A stretch of DNA of 64,000 nucleotides from Paenibacillus sp. FSL R7-0204 (GCF_038002225.1 NZ_JBBOCA010000001.1:7068001-7132000); one strand, 5' to 3'; positions 9,520 to 16,028 are shown, numbered from the stretch's first letter. Program-made: numbers and translations. Notes: generated from the sequence alone by a model not told the origin.

Positions 9520-10332
9520 TCATTCAATAACAAAAACCTTCTGCCCGCTTATTATGTCTGAACGCTGCTTATACACAGTAGATCCTTCCAAACAAAAAGC
9601 CGGGCGGACCCCGCTGTGTATATCCGCACCCCCTGCACCTGTTGCCTTGGGGCCTATGGTAAAAACGATGGAGGTCTCCCAAGTTTCAGGAGTGCGTGTC
9701 CAGTATGGATTCGCTTCCTGATTGGGTAAATACGCTACTCTTCTCTTATAATCGTCGTCAAAGAACTTTAGCGTCTTGCCTTCGGCAACACTTGCCCTTG
9801 AGTCCGCACCATTCAATTCTTTCAACGACAACAAGAATACTTTACGCGAAATTTCAATCGTACTATTACCTGTAACCCCTATACTAGCTTTGTCCGTAAT
9901 AGTAATATCGCTACTAACCATAGCCTCTTGTGTTGCCTGACTGAATCTGCTGATAAATTCGCCATTCAGGTATTGATCTATGGAACTATCCTCGTAATAT
10001 GCTCCGTATTGACTCCGGGCCCACATATGCCTCTCATTCTTATTGAACGGCATCATCGTTTCTAGCAGTTCTCTTCTTAATAGCAGCACATTACCGCCAT
10101 AGTTCGATGAAACCACAAGGTAGGGTACATACCCGCTGTCTTCTTTGAGATACACCGTGTAGCCTTTCTTCGGATTACGATCATAAGCTAAATCCAGGAG
10201 CTGCTCTTTCTTATCTGCTGAGAATAGAAATGTACCTGCCTCCAAGGCAGAAAAAGCATCGCGGCCTTTAAATACAGCTATGCAAAGAAGGCACAGAATC
10301 AGAAAAAACCAAACTTTTTTGTTGGTTATCAT
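9520..10332 (-). CDS. DUF6273 domain protein with N-terminal membrane anchor
   Basis: A 270-residue exported or membrane-anchored protein. A hydrophobic segment (about 7-20) precedes a domain with the DUF6273 pattern: a YWTRTPE motif and a C-terminal GVRPAFCLEGS motif. Members of this family often sit in surface proteins of firmicutes; no biochemical role is established that I can name. AGGAGA lies nine bases before the ATG. It is the first gene of a likely two-gene unit with the vWA/lipase/SLH protein. Base composition is visibly more AT-rich than the flanking host genes. Confidence 0.75.
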   Translation of the reverse strand: MITNKKVWFFLILCLLCIAVFKGRDAFSALEAGTFLFSADKKEQLLDLAYDRNPKKGYTVYLKEDSGYVPYLVVSSNYGGNVLLLRRELLETMMPFNKNERHMWARSQYGAYYEDSSIDQYLNGEFISRFSQATQEAMVSSDITITDKASIGVTGNSTIEISRKVFLLSLKELNGADSRASVAEGKTLKFFDDDYKRRVAYLPNQEANPYWTRTPETWETSIVFTIGPKATGAGGADIHSGVRPAFCLEGSTVYKQRSDIISGQKVFVIE

Positions 10333-10457
10333 GGTTAAATTCTCCTAATTAAGAGTTTATCGTACCATCCTATCAAATTAATCCCAATTTGTCTTTGCTC
10401 TTATTTCCAGATACTTGTTACAAAAGTGTGCAGAAAAGAAGAAGCCCAAACGAAATT

Positions 10458-10493
10458 AAAAAACCTGAGTCCCTATGCATACGGACTCAGGTT
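10458..10493 (-). terminator. Rho-independent terminator of the S51 peptidase gene
   Basis: AACCTGAGTCC and GGACTCAGGTT form an 11-bp perfect stem with a 10-nt loop. On the minus strand it is followed by a run of six T. It lies 26 bases after the peptidase stop codon. Confidence 0.85.
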
Positions 10494-10518
10494 GCTTTGT
10501 TATTGGCCATTGAAATAC

Positions 10519-11100
10519 TTACAGTACTAAGCAGTTTCCATCTTCTATTCGAATAAGTTTATAAGGTTTATCGTCATACTTCTTTAAAATATCTTCTTGT
10601 TCTCTATACCGATTGCTATGTGGAAGAACACATCCACTCACTATGCCTATTCCTGTTAAGTCTTCTAGTTGAATTTCATTCCAATCAGGATGAAGTACAT
10701 AAGCGTGCTCCAGGGATTGCCCAAGTACTGCTGCTCCCGCACTTTGACCCACTATTAAATGTCCTCGATCTCTTAACTTATATATAATCTCGTCAGCCTT
10801 TGAACTTCTTAAGTGATACAATAAATAAAAGGGATTCCCTCCATTCAAATAGATCACTTTATACTCAGTTATGCGATTGGCATCCTCAAACTCTACGTCC
10901 AAATAATCGACTTGGACTCCCAAACTCTCCAGTAGGCTCTTCGTTCTTACAGCATGATAGTTTTTTTCCTTATAGTCTTTGTCAGCAGTTGTAATAATAC
11001 AAGCCTTCTTCTCAATTTTTTGCGTATGAATAATTTCATTAAAAAGGGCTACCCCACTTGTGTGGTACAAGCCATTAGAATTTAAGAGAATTGGCATCAT
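10519..11100 (-). CDS. Peptidase S51 family protein (peptidase E-like)
   Basis: A cytoplasmic serine peptidase of the S51 family, which includes aspartyl dipeptidase PepE and cyanophycinase. The nucleophile elbow is VGQSAGAAVLG; the preceding LNGGNPFYLL and the later PHSNR match the family. The ATG at 11100 was chosen because GGGGGA lies just upstream; an in-frame extension to 11199 has no ribosome site. The product is then 193 residues, short for cyanophycinase but near the single-domain PepE type. Substrate is unknown. The gene lies beside the phage left end but belongs to the host side. Confidence 0.85.
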   Translation of the reverse strand: MMPILLNSNGLYHTSGVALFNEIIHTQKIEKKACIITTADKDYKEKNYHAVRTKSLLESLGVQVDYLDVEFEDANRITEYKVIYLNGGNPFYLLYHLRSSKADEIIYKLRDRGHLIVGQSAGAAVLGQSLEHAYVLHPDWNEIQLEDLTGIGIVSGCVLPHSNRYREQEDILKKYDDKPYKLIRIEDGNCLVL

Positions 11101-11276
11101 TGATTCCCCCTCAATACATAAGGTTTCCGTAATTACGTATAACGTCTTATTTATAAACTTTGTAAATAACTCCATATGTAGAATATTCGCAAAAATCATT
11201 AGACTATCCTGCCCGTTAGCTTAATGATGAGGTGTAGTCTAAAACTTTGTTTGGGCTACACTAATCACTATTAATT

Positions 11277-11307
11277 AAAAAAGGAGACGCGATCCACTCG
11301 CGTCCCC
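11277..11307 (-). terminator. Original rlmD terminator, now left of the prophage
   Basis: GGAGACGCGA and TCGCGTCCCC form a 10-bp stem (one G-U pair on the minus strand) with a 5-nt loop, followed on the minus strand by six T. It lies 27 bases after the stop codon of the displaced rlmD end and was presumably its terminator before integration. Confidence 0.8.
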
Positions 11308-11333
11308 ATTCCGTCCCCGGGCATCCTCTATAT

Positions 11334-11400
11334 TCACTCAAACCCCTTATAGATCAAGGAGCAAACAGCCTCCACATGCACCGTATGCGGGAACTGCTTT
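11334..11400 (-). pseudogene. rlmD: Displaced 3' end of rlmD
   Basis: On the minus strand this encodes FPHTVHVEAVCSLIYKGFE and a TGA stop at 11334-11336. The functional gene on the far side of the prophage ends FPHTVHVESVCSLIYKGF. This is the original gene end, cut off when the phage integrated. It has no start and is not expected to be translated. Confidence 0.9.
11344..11394. other. Left attachment site (attL)
   Basis: A 24-base block starting CCCTTATAGATCAAGG, two mismatches, then a 25-base block ending GTATGCGGGAAC, repeated at 50159-50209. Both copies code for the end of RlmD on the minus strand. The exact crossover within the identical blocks cannot be told. Confidence 0.9.
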
Positions 11401-11428
11401 GCCTACTATAGATGCTTGTCAATTGCCT

Positions 11429-11454
11429 AGACCCTTAATCTATAAGGGTCTTTT
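11429..11454 (+). terminator. Terminator that carries an inverted core-like sequence
   Basis: AGACCCTTA and TAAGGGTCT form a perfect 9-bp stem with a 5-nt loop, followed by TTTT on the plus strand. In the excised circle it would lie just past attP, downstream of the integrase gene. Its complement contains ACCCTTATAGATTAAGG, one mismatch from the att core. Confidence 0.7.
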
Positions 11455-11506
11455 CATTTGTGTTCTGAGTGGTTTATGGTCAATTTGGGCGATTCAAAAA
11501 GCATTC

Positions 11507-11527
11507 TGCCCCCAACTTGCCCCCAAT
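11507..11527 (+). promoter_or_regulatory. Tandem TGCCCCCAA repeats, possible integrase arm sites
   Basis: TGCCCCCAACT is followed at once by TGCCCCCAAT, a period of 11 bases. A matching pair with the same period occurs at 50117-50137 on the other side of attP. Integrase arm binding is an inference. Confidence 0.4.
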
Positions 11528-11544
11528 AAAAGAGCCGCCCGGGA

Positions 11545-11751
11545 TCACTCCTGCTGCGGCTCTAAATTCTCACGCTTTATCTTCTCTTCAATTGCTTCCA
11601 GGATAAAGGCATTACGGCTCATACCCACCGCCTTAGCAGCAGCATCGATATGCTCCCTGTCGCCCTTCTTCACCCATAGTTTTACTTGATCGTAATTTGC
11701 GGCGTTGTACTTATCCTTTGCCCGGGTTGAAGCCTTTCCTTGCTGTTCCAT
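11545..11751 (-). CDS. Ribbon-helix-helix (Arc-like) DNA-binding protein
   Basis: A 68-residue protein with a basic N-terminus and a likely ribbon-helix-helix fold: a beta strand (YDQVKLWVKKG) followed by two helices with GMSRNAFILEAIEEK. Such proteins bind DNA as dimers and usually repress their own and neighbouring promoters. GAGGAGG lies about nine bases before the ATG. It is divergent from a plus-strand cassette of four small genes, and two operator-like repeats lie between. It may therefore control the cassette; antitoxin-like or Arc-like roles are both possible. Confidence 0.75.
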   Translation of the reverse strand: MEQQGKASTRAKDKYNAANYDQVKLWVKKGDREHIDAAAKAVGMSRNAFILEAIEEKIKRENLEPQQE

Positions 11752-11790
11752 ATGCTTGTCCCTCCTCTGCTAAAGGATATCACAAAAAAT

Positions 11791-11837
11791 ATACTGTTAC
11801 CAGTATAAAACCTTTGACTTTATGGTGGTACCAGTAT
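11791..11837. promoter_or_regulatory. Two operator-like repeats between divergent genes
   Basis: ATACTGTTACCAGTAT (11791-11806) is palindromic, and ATGGTGGTACCAGTAT (11822-11837) shares its right half. They are 31 bases apart, close to three helical turns. The second lies within the plus-strand promoter, so binding would block it. The binding protein is probably the adjacent RHH protein (inference). Confidence 0.55.
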
Positions 11838-11842
11838 ATAAT
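11814..11842 (+). promoter_or_regulatory. Near-consensus SigA promoter of the left-end cassette
   Basis: TTGACT and TATAAT are separated by exactly 17 bases. It points to the 43-codon gene that starts at 11873 and away from the RHH gene. The direction opposes the phage late genes, so expression in the lysogen is likely. Confidence 0.8.
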
Positions 11843-11872
11843 AAAGAAGAAGAGAGGAGGTGAACAAGGCAT

Positions 11873-12004
11873 ATGAAAGATTGGGCGAACTTAGCAGTCT
11901 CCGTAGTGAACTTAGCAACAGCATTAGTCCTTCTCAAGAAAGCGACTAAGGAGACAAACAAAAAAGGAACCACAAAACGCAGCCACCGCGGCAAACGTAA
12001 ATAG
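11873..12004 (+). CDS. 43-residue membrane peptide with strongly basic tail
   Basis: A small protein of unknown function. AGGAGGTGA, a full match to the 16S end, lies nine bases before the ATG, and the promoter at 11814 is about 30 bases further up. Residues 7-21 are hydrophobic (LAVSVVNLATALVLL) and could span the membrane; residues 22-43 hold about a dozen Lys or Arg. A hairpin follows the stop codon directly. The organisation resembles small prophage toxins or holin-like peptides, but no relative is recognised. It is shorter than typical holins and is on the opposite strand to the lysis genes. Confidence 0.7.
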   Translation: MKDWANLAVSVVNLATALVLLKKATKETNKKGTTKRSHRGKRK

Positions 12005-12010
12005 GTTCCC

Positions 12011-12040
12011 GGAGAGTAGGGGATAGGCCCCCTGCTCTCC
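12011..12040 (+). terminator. Hairpin after the 43-residue peptide gene
   Basis: GGAGAGTAGGGG pairs with CCCCTGCTCTCC, 12 bp with one G-U pair and a 6-nt loop. No T-run follows, so it may reduce rather than stop read-through into the next three genes, or protect the first message. Confidence 0.5.
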
Positions 12041-12105
12041 ACCCAATCATATCAAATTGGCAATTAAATAGCCAATCCCATAAGCGAGAAACGGGAGGGA
12101 TTATC

Positions 12106-12192
12106 ATGTTGAATGTAATCACATGGATCATTATCGGGGCCGCGCTGGTCGTATCTGTGGTCGCACTGATCAAGGCACAGGGGCGGCGCTAA
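12106..12192 (+). CDS. 28-residue single-span membrane peptide
   Basis: A tiny hydrophobic peptide: residues 5-23 (ITWIIIGAALVVSVVALIK) make one membrane helix and the end is AQGRR. GGGAGGG lies seven to eight bases before the ATG. Its TAA overlaps the ATG of the next gene (TAATG), which implies translational coupling. Function unknown; it could assist the downstream proteins at the membrane or simply act as a leader. Confidence 0.65.
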   Translation: MLNVITWIIIGAALVVSVVALIKAQGRR

Positions 12193-12434
12193 TGCTGCCC
12201 GCTCACGCAAGACTGGCGGAGCTGTACCACCTGCATAAAGCTGGTAAGCTCTCAGACGCTGAGGGGCCGGAGCTGCTGCAATGCCTGGCTATCAACGCCC
12301 GGTACTGCTGGGATGCGCTTAAGCTACGGCAGCTCTCCAATCAAGCCACGGCTACCCAGGATGCTGTATGGCTCACTGAGCTGCACATCCGCGAAGAGGC
12401 CCTACGCCTGACCGGGAGGGCACCGCTACTATGA
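12192..12434 (+). CDS. Small helical protein of unknown function
   Basis: An 80-residue, mostly helical soluble protein with an LAELYHLHKAGKL start and a LRLTGRAPLL end. The ATG at 12192 was chosen over an upstream in-frame start at 12123 because it overlaps the preceding stop. It in turn overlaps the next gene by ATGA, so the three genes are translationally coupled. I do not recognise the family with confidence. Confidence 0.7.
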   Translation: MLPAHARLAELYHLHKAGKLSDAEGPELLQCLAINARYCWDALKLRQLSNQATATQDAVWLTELHIREEALRLTGRAPLL

Positions 12435-12658
12435 AGCTGGAAGAGTTGCAGCCTGGGCTGACGGTGCAAATTACTGAAGGATACCATAAGGGCAAGACCG
12501 GCAAAGTGATTGCCGTGGGGACGTTTGAAGGCGGGCCCAAGCAGATTGGGGCCCTGGTGGATATTGCAGATCCAGTGTTGGTAATCGCCATGCCAGATGC
12601 GCTGGAGAAGTTGCCCGAGGAACCGGTGCCGCCAGGATGGGAAGAATTTGAGATATAA
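12431..12658 (+). CDS. Small KOW-like protein
   Basis: A 75-residue protein whose first half (VQITEGYHKGKTGKVIAVG) resembles the KOW/SH3-type barrel of ribosomal and NusG proteins. It ends with a Pro-rich PEEPVPPGWEEFEI tail. Start overlaps the preceding stop (ATGA). It is the last gene of the left-end cassette, followed by a strong hairpin at 12662. Nucleic-acid binding is an inference from the KOW-like pattern only. Confidence 0.7.
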   Translation: MKLEELQPGLTVQITEGYHKGKTGKVIAVGTFEGGPKQIGALVDIADPVLVIAMPDALEKLPEEPVPPGWEEFEI

Positions 12659-12661
12659 GCG

Positions 12662-12696
12662 TAACCCCTGCTGGCCAGTGTGGCTGTCAGGGGTTA
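12662..12696 (+). terminator. Terminator between convergent units
   Basis: TAACCCCTG and CAGGGGTTA form a perfect 9-bp outer stem with a partly paired interior. It closes the plus-strand cassette and overlaps the last codons of the minus-strand gene ending at 12687. Confidence 0.65.
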
Positions 12697-13091
12697 TCTA
12701 ATTGACCTCGCAATGCTTCGGCCAGCTCAGTGGTGTACCGAGTCAGCCGCAGGCTAATCTCTGTGCGCATGACATCACGGGTCAGTCCGAATCTTTCTTG
12801 GTAGCCACGGCAAAAGATCATATTGTGTGTAATAAAATCGTCTTGCATGTCCTCCACGACCTTTATATCCCGCCGCTTCAGCTCCTGGCGAAGATGGTAA
12901 GCTTCCTGAATGACACGCTTTTGAATATACCGCCCCGCTGTAAGGTAGGCCCGACTAAGCACATTATGGTGCAATTCCATCTCCTTCAGACTCTTGGCCA
13001 CCATGGTGTCTATGTAGGGGAGCAGGATAAGATCACGTACCATCTCCCTCTCCTCCACCGTAATCATTTTACTTCCACTGTTCACGCCCAT
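12687..13091 (-). CDS. Hypothetical phage protein, helical
   Basis: A 134-residue, charged, helix-rich protein with no signal peptide or membrane span. The start at 13091 follows a weak GGGGGCG; an internal ATG eight codons later is an alternative. It is the last minus-strand gene before attL, beyond the terminator at 13146, so it is not clearly part of the late operon. I do not recognise its family. Its position is where phages carry lysogenic genes. Confidence 0.6.
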   Translation of the reverse strand: MGVNSGSKMITVEEREMVRDLILLPYIDTMVAKSLKEMELHHNVLSRAYLTAGRYIQKRVIQEAYHLRQELKRRDIKVVEDMQDDFITHNMIFCRGYQERFGLTRDVMRTEISLRLTRYTTELAEALRGQLDNP

Positions 13092-13145
13092 GTTATCGCC
13101 CCCATGGATACAGTATATGCGAACTTATGTTCTTTTATCCACAAG

Positions 13146-13170
13146 AAAAAAGCCCCTGCTTTGGCAGAGG
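13146..13170 (-). terminator. Terminator of the membrane winged-helix gene
   Basis: CCCCTGC and GCAGAGG form a 7-bp stem with a 4-nt loop, followed by six T on the minus strand (A run at 13146-13151). It lies 13 bases beyond the stop codon at 13183. Confidence 0.75.
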
Positions 13171-13182
13171 TTAAACCAAATG

Positions 13183-13815
13183 TCAATTTATTTTTCCTCT
13201 TATTTCCAGTCTCTTCACTCCATCTTCAGAAATATAATATTTTGGATTATCGTTTTCCATACGACGAATCAACTGGCCTCTTTTCGTTAAACTTTGTACA
13301 ACAGTACTTATTAAACTTGGTTCAACATTCATTTCTTTTCCAATTTGGTAATAATTCCGTCCAGGAAAGGCTTTTACGAATTCTAAGACTTCTATAGCAG
13401 ATACTTGCCCTCTTGGCCTAATCTCTCCTTGAGTCACATAATCATTTAATGTATATTTTAACTCTTTCAGACTAGAAATAACTTCTTCTTTCACACTACT
13501 CTCAATGGAAGATTCATTTACTTTGTCAATTGCTTCTTCAACAATATGCTCTGTCTCTGCCTTCGCTATGCTTTTCATAAAGTTGTCTTCATTTGTATAA
13601 TCACTAGGAGCATATAAATTTTCCGGTTTAAACCACAAAACAATAAAAAACAACAACACTAAGAGTATTGGAAAACCTATTAGAAACCAAAGAAATGTTT
13701 CTTGAAGCTTTTCAGAGAGTGAATTTATTGCAACGGTAGCAGCCACCTCTGCCAACCCAGCAAATATTGCGATAATGGTTAGCGGATTACTAACTTTCTT
13801 TATCTTATCAACCAC
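13183..13815 (-). CDS. Two-span membrane protein with winged-helix domain
   Basis: A 210-residue protein from the GTG at 13815, which has GGAGGGG seven bases upstream; a longer frame to 13857 lacks a ribosome site and would run into a terminator. Two membrane helices (about 10-30 and 39-62) precede a charged, coiled-coil-like stretch. The C-terminal 70 residues look like a MarR-type winged helix: YYQIGKEMNVEPSLISTVV, then KRGQLIRRM and a YYISEDG wing. DNA binding from the membrane is an inference. The gene is AT-rich against GC-rich neighbours and has its own terminators on both sides, so it is probably a later acquisition. Confidence 0.75.
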   Translation of the reverse strand: MVDKIKKVSNPLTIIAIFAGLAEVAATVAINSLSEKLQETFLWFLIGFPILLVLLFFIVLWFKPENLYAPSDYTNEDNFMKSIAKAETEHIVEEAIDKVNESSIESSVKEEVISSLKELKYTLNDYVTQGEIRPRGQVSAIEVLEFVKAFPGRNYYQIGKEMNVEPSLISTVVQSLTKRGQLIRRMENDNPKYYISEDGVKRLEIRGKIN

Positions 13816-13835
13816 ACTTGGCCCCTCCAGACAAA

Positions 13836-13875
13836 TAAAAATAGCCCAGTCAATCAAAAACTGACAGGGCTATTT
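13836..13875 (-). terminator. Terminator of the phage late operon
   Basis: AAATAGCCC and GGGCTATTT pair, with an inner GTCA/TGAC extension, and a T-rich tail follows on the minus strand. It lies 80 bases after the holin stop codon and closes the lysis module. Confidence 0.75.
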
Positions 13876-13956
13876 GCCGATACTTTCGGACTGCACGCTC
13901 GGTGCTTCCGATCCGTGTAATCGGATAATATCACAAATGGGACAATCTGTAAATGA

Positions 13957-14235
13957 CTATTCCTTCGTAGTTCCTTCACGCTTGCTGAACGCCAGCTCGA
14001 ATAGTCCGGTAGCGGACAACCCAGCCAGTGCCCCGGACCAGAGCCGTAGGACCAGCTCCAGATCCGTAAAAGGATAAGCGGCCCAGCCGATCAGCAGGCC
14101 CACAATCAGACCCACAGCGGGCAGAGCATTGCGGCGCACATTAACGGTCCGTTTGATTCCTTCAACCGCCGCCAGCACAAAAACGGCAATCACGGTAGCG
14201 AAGGCAAGAACCGTATTCAGAGCTTCATTCTGCAT
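13957..14235 (-). CDS. Holin-like protein
   Basis: A 92-residue membrane protein with two or three spans (AFATVIAVFVLAAVEG; LPAVGLIVGLLIGWAAY; a weaker third) and a charged KREGTTKE tail, as in phage holins. ATG 14235 is preceded by GGGAGG; a longer frame has no ribosome site. It starts two bases after the amidase stop, so it is co-transcribed with the endolysin and should form the membrane lesion that lets the amidase reach the wall. Confidence 0.8.
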   Translation of the reverse strand: MQNEALNTVLAFATVIAVFVLAAVEGIKRTVNVRRNALPAVGLIVGLLIGWAAYPFTDLELVLRLWSGALAGLSATGLFELAFSKREGTTKE

Positions 14236-14236
14236 C

Positions 14237-14920
14237 TTACTTACCTCCCTTCGTGTTGATGGTCGCCGTCTTGGACACATTGTTCCACTCAACACTGGCC
14301 CCCAGCGCCTTGCCTACCTCGGCCAGAGGCACGTACACCCTACCATCAATCAGAACACTGTCCGCGCCCAAACGGTTACCATTGACTACGGTTGATGCCT
14401 TGTCTACCTTCATGTCCTTGTCCCCCTCGGATAATTTGAGCTGCACCAGCGCCTTGAACTGCGCCCAGCCTGTCCATTTGCCCCCATCGTACATCAGGCG
14501 CGGGCATATCTTGCCGGACCAGTCATAATGCCGCCGGAGCCGATCCACGCCCCAACCGCGCTCCTGGAGCATCCCCGCTACCAGTTTCACTGCATTATCC
14601 AGCGTCTGCGCATAGTTGCCGCTCTCACAGATCTCGATACCGATACTTGTCCGGTTGCCGGACTTGCTGCCGCTGCCATCCCCAGAGTGCCAAGCGGACT
14701 CGGTAAACGGCAGGCACTCTACCGCCTCCCGCTCATCCACAACAATGTGAAACGATGCTTGCCGGGTATTTGACGGGTTGGTGAGCCAGGAGCGCTCCCC
14801 TGCTGCGCTGCTAGACGGGTTGCCGGTGTTGTGTATGGTCAACGTAGTCGCGGCCATGGCGTAACCTGGGCGGCGCTTGCAGGGCGTATTGCGCGGTATG
14901 TGATCCTTGCGATATTGCAT
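14237..14920 (-). CDS. Endolysin: N-acetylmuramoyl-L-alanine amidase
   Basis: A type 2 (PGRP-like) zinc amidase that cuts the bond between MurNAc and L-Ala. Zinc ligands are predicted as His 30 (LTIHNTGN), His 131 (RRHYDW) and Cys 139 (KICPRL); Glu 97 lies in IGIEICES. The C-terminal 45 residues resemble the copper-amine-oxidase-N-like domain (VLIDGRVYVPLAEVGKAL), used in Paenibacillus as a wall-associated module. The ATG at 14920 overlaps the preceding stop (TGATG) and has a G-rich ribosome site. The length, 227 residues, is usual for a phage lysin. Confidence 0.93.
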   Translation of the reverse strand: MQYRKDHIPRNTPCKRRPGYAMAATTLTIHNTGNPSSSAAGERSWLTNPSNTRQASFHIVVDEREAVECLPFTESAWHSGDGSGSKSGNRTSIGIEICESGNYAQTLDNAVKLVAGMLQERGWGVDRLRRHYDWSGKICPRLMYDGGKWTGWAQFKALVQLKLSEGDKDMKVDKASTVVNGNRLGADSVLIDGRVYVPLAEVGKALGASVEWNNVSKTATINTKGGK

Positions 14921-15324
14921 CAAAATCCCCCCTTGAATAGTGCGGCTACGATAACACCGATGGTCGCCGCGATAACGTATTTAGTGAAGTCCATCCATGA
15001 TTTATTGGCCGCCTTGCTGTCGGATTGTGATTGCTGCAGCAGCTCAAACATGCGGGCGTCCAGGGTGTCCCAGCGCCTCATGATCTCGTTAAACTGAACT
15101 TCCATCTTCGTGGCTGAGTCTTTGATGTGCTTCACGTCGTCTTCCTGCCGCAACTGCCGTTCCTTAAGCAAGCGAAGCTCCACACTAAACGTGGCGTGTT
15201 CTGCCCCGAAGCGCATCAGCTCATCTGACATTCCGCTGAGCCGGTTCTCTACATCTTCCATACGATTCTCCAATGTCGCTACACCTCCAGCCCCTCCTTG
15301 TTGATCTCCCCCTGCTGCCGTCAT
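14920..15324 (-). CDS. XhlA-like hemolysin/holin accessory protein
   Basis: A 134-residue protein with a long central coiled coil (about 17-105) and one C-terminal membrane helix (YVIAATIGVIVAALFK), the plan of XhlA proteins that work with a holin in cell lysis. It overlaps the amidase start by one base. A Gly/Ala-rich N-terminus precedes the coil. A terminator upstream at 15355 separates it from XkdX. Confidence 0.75.
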   Translation of the reverse strand: MTAAGGDQQGGAGGVATLENRMEDVENRLSGMSDELMRFGAEHATFSVELRLLKERQLRQEDDVKHIKDSATKMEVQFNEIMRRWDTLDARMFELLQQSQSDSKAANKSWMDFTKYVIAATIGVIVAALFKGGF

Positions 15325-15354
15325 TGAAAGACTCCCCCTCTGTCTATGTGGTCA

Positions 15355-15382
15355 GAAAAATAGCCCCCGGGGATCCGAGGGC
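15355..15382 (-). terminator. Terminator between tail and lysis genes
   Basis: GCCCCCGG and CCGAGGGC form an 8-bp stem with a 4-nt loop and a TATTTTT tail on the minus strand. It follows the xkdX-like gene by 18 bases, so lysis genes may be partly uncoupled from tail genes. Confidence 0.65.
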
Positions 15383-15399
15383 AAAATAAAAACGCCTGA

Positions 15400-15531
15400 C
15401 TATTCGGCGTCTGCTGTGATTTCCGTAGCCTGTTCGGCTGTAATCTTCTTGGCTGTGACAAATACCTGCACCTGAACCGCTGAGTAAAGCCCCGCAGCGT
15501 AGTAGCGCTTAACCAATGCGTACCAGTCCAT
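15400..15531 (-). CDS. XkdX-like small tail-region protein
   Basis: A 43-residue protein of the XkdX family: MDWYALVKRYYAAGLYS at the start, then VQVFVTAKKITAEQATEI. Such genes lie between tail fibres and lysis genes in Bacillales phages; their role is not established. Its ATG overlaps the stop codon of the XkdW-like gene (TAATG). Confidence 0.85.
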   Translation of the reverse strand: MDWYALVKRYYAAGLYSAVQVQVFVTAKKITAEQATEITADAE

Positions 15532-16016
15532 TATAGTACACCCCCCATCACCAGGCTGAGGAGTAAGGATGCTTGATCCTGTTCGGCCTGCTCTTGCCTT
15601 GCCTGCGTCTGGGCCAGCTCCAGGAGTATACCAGCATTGTCCATTTGCAGCTGCTCGACATCCGTCAGCTCCGGCGGCTTGTTCGCCTCGGCCTCCTGGT
15701 ACGCTTCCCAGGCTGCTTGTAGTTCAGCTTCCGTAGGCTGCGAAGAATCCAGGTTCCAGACGGCGATATGCGGCCCGCGCTCTATCAGGTCGTAATCCTC
15801 GCCCTCGGTCAGTAGGTTATAGTCGATGCCGTAACGGTAGTGTACGCCTTCCTGCGGCTCTTCGTTGTCTTCCGGCGGCTTGATTTCGTACCGGACACGG
15901 CCCTTCTCTTCGGCACCGGGTCGCAGCTCCGGCTCCGGGCCGTTGTCTTGAACAACAAAATCCCGCATCGGGTCAGCGCCCGGATGCAGGTACATGATTG
16001 CTAGTGCTATATTCAT
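15531..16016 (-). CDS. XkdW-like protein
   Basis: A 161-residue acidic protein. The first 25 residues (ALAIMYLHPGADPMRDFVV) match the XkdW family start found after tail fibre genes in PBSX-like phages. The C-terminal half is Gln/Glu-rich and coiled. Probable role: tail fibre assembly or accessory tail protein (inference from position). It is translationally coupled to xkdX downstream. Confidence 0.75.
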   Translation of the reverse strand: MNIALAIMYLHPGADPMRDFVVQDNGPEPELRPGAEEKGRVRYEIKPPEDNEEPQEGVHYRYGIDYNLLTEGEDYDLIERGPHIAVWNLDSSQPTEAELQAAWEAYQEAEANKPPELTDVEQLQMDNAGILLELAQTQARQEQAEQDQASLLLSLVMGGVL

Positions 16017-16028
16017 TCTGATTCCCCC

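Noticed and set aside
11399..11689. Plus-strand 96-codon frame at the phage left end
   Set aside because: It runs through attL, a terminator and the RHH gene on the other strand, and lacks a ribosome site.
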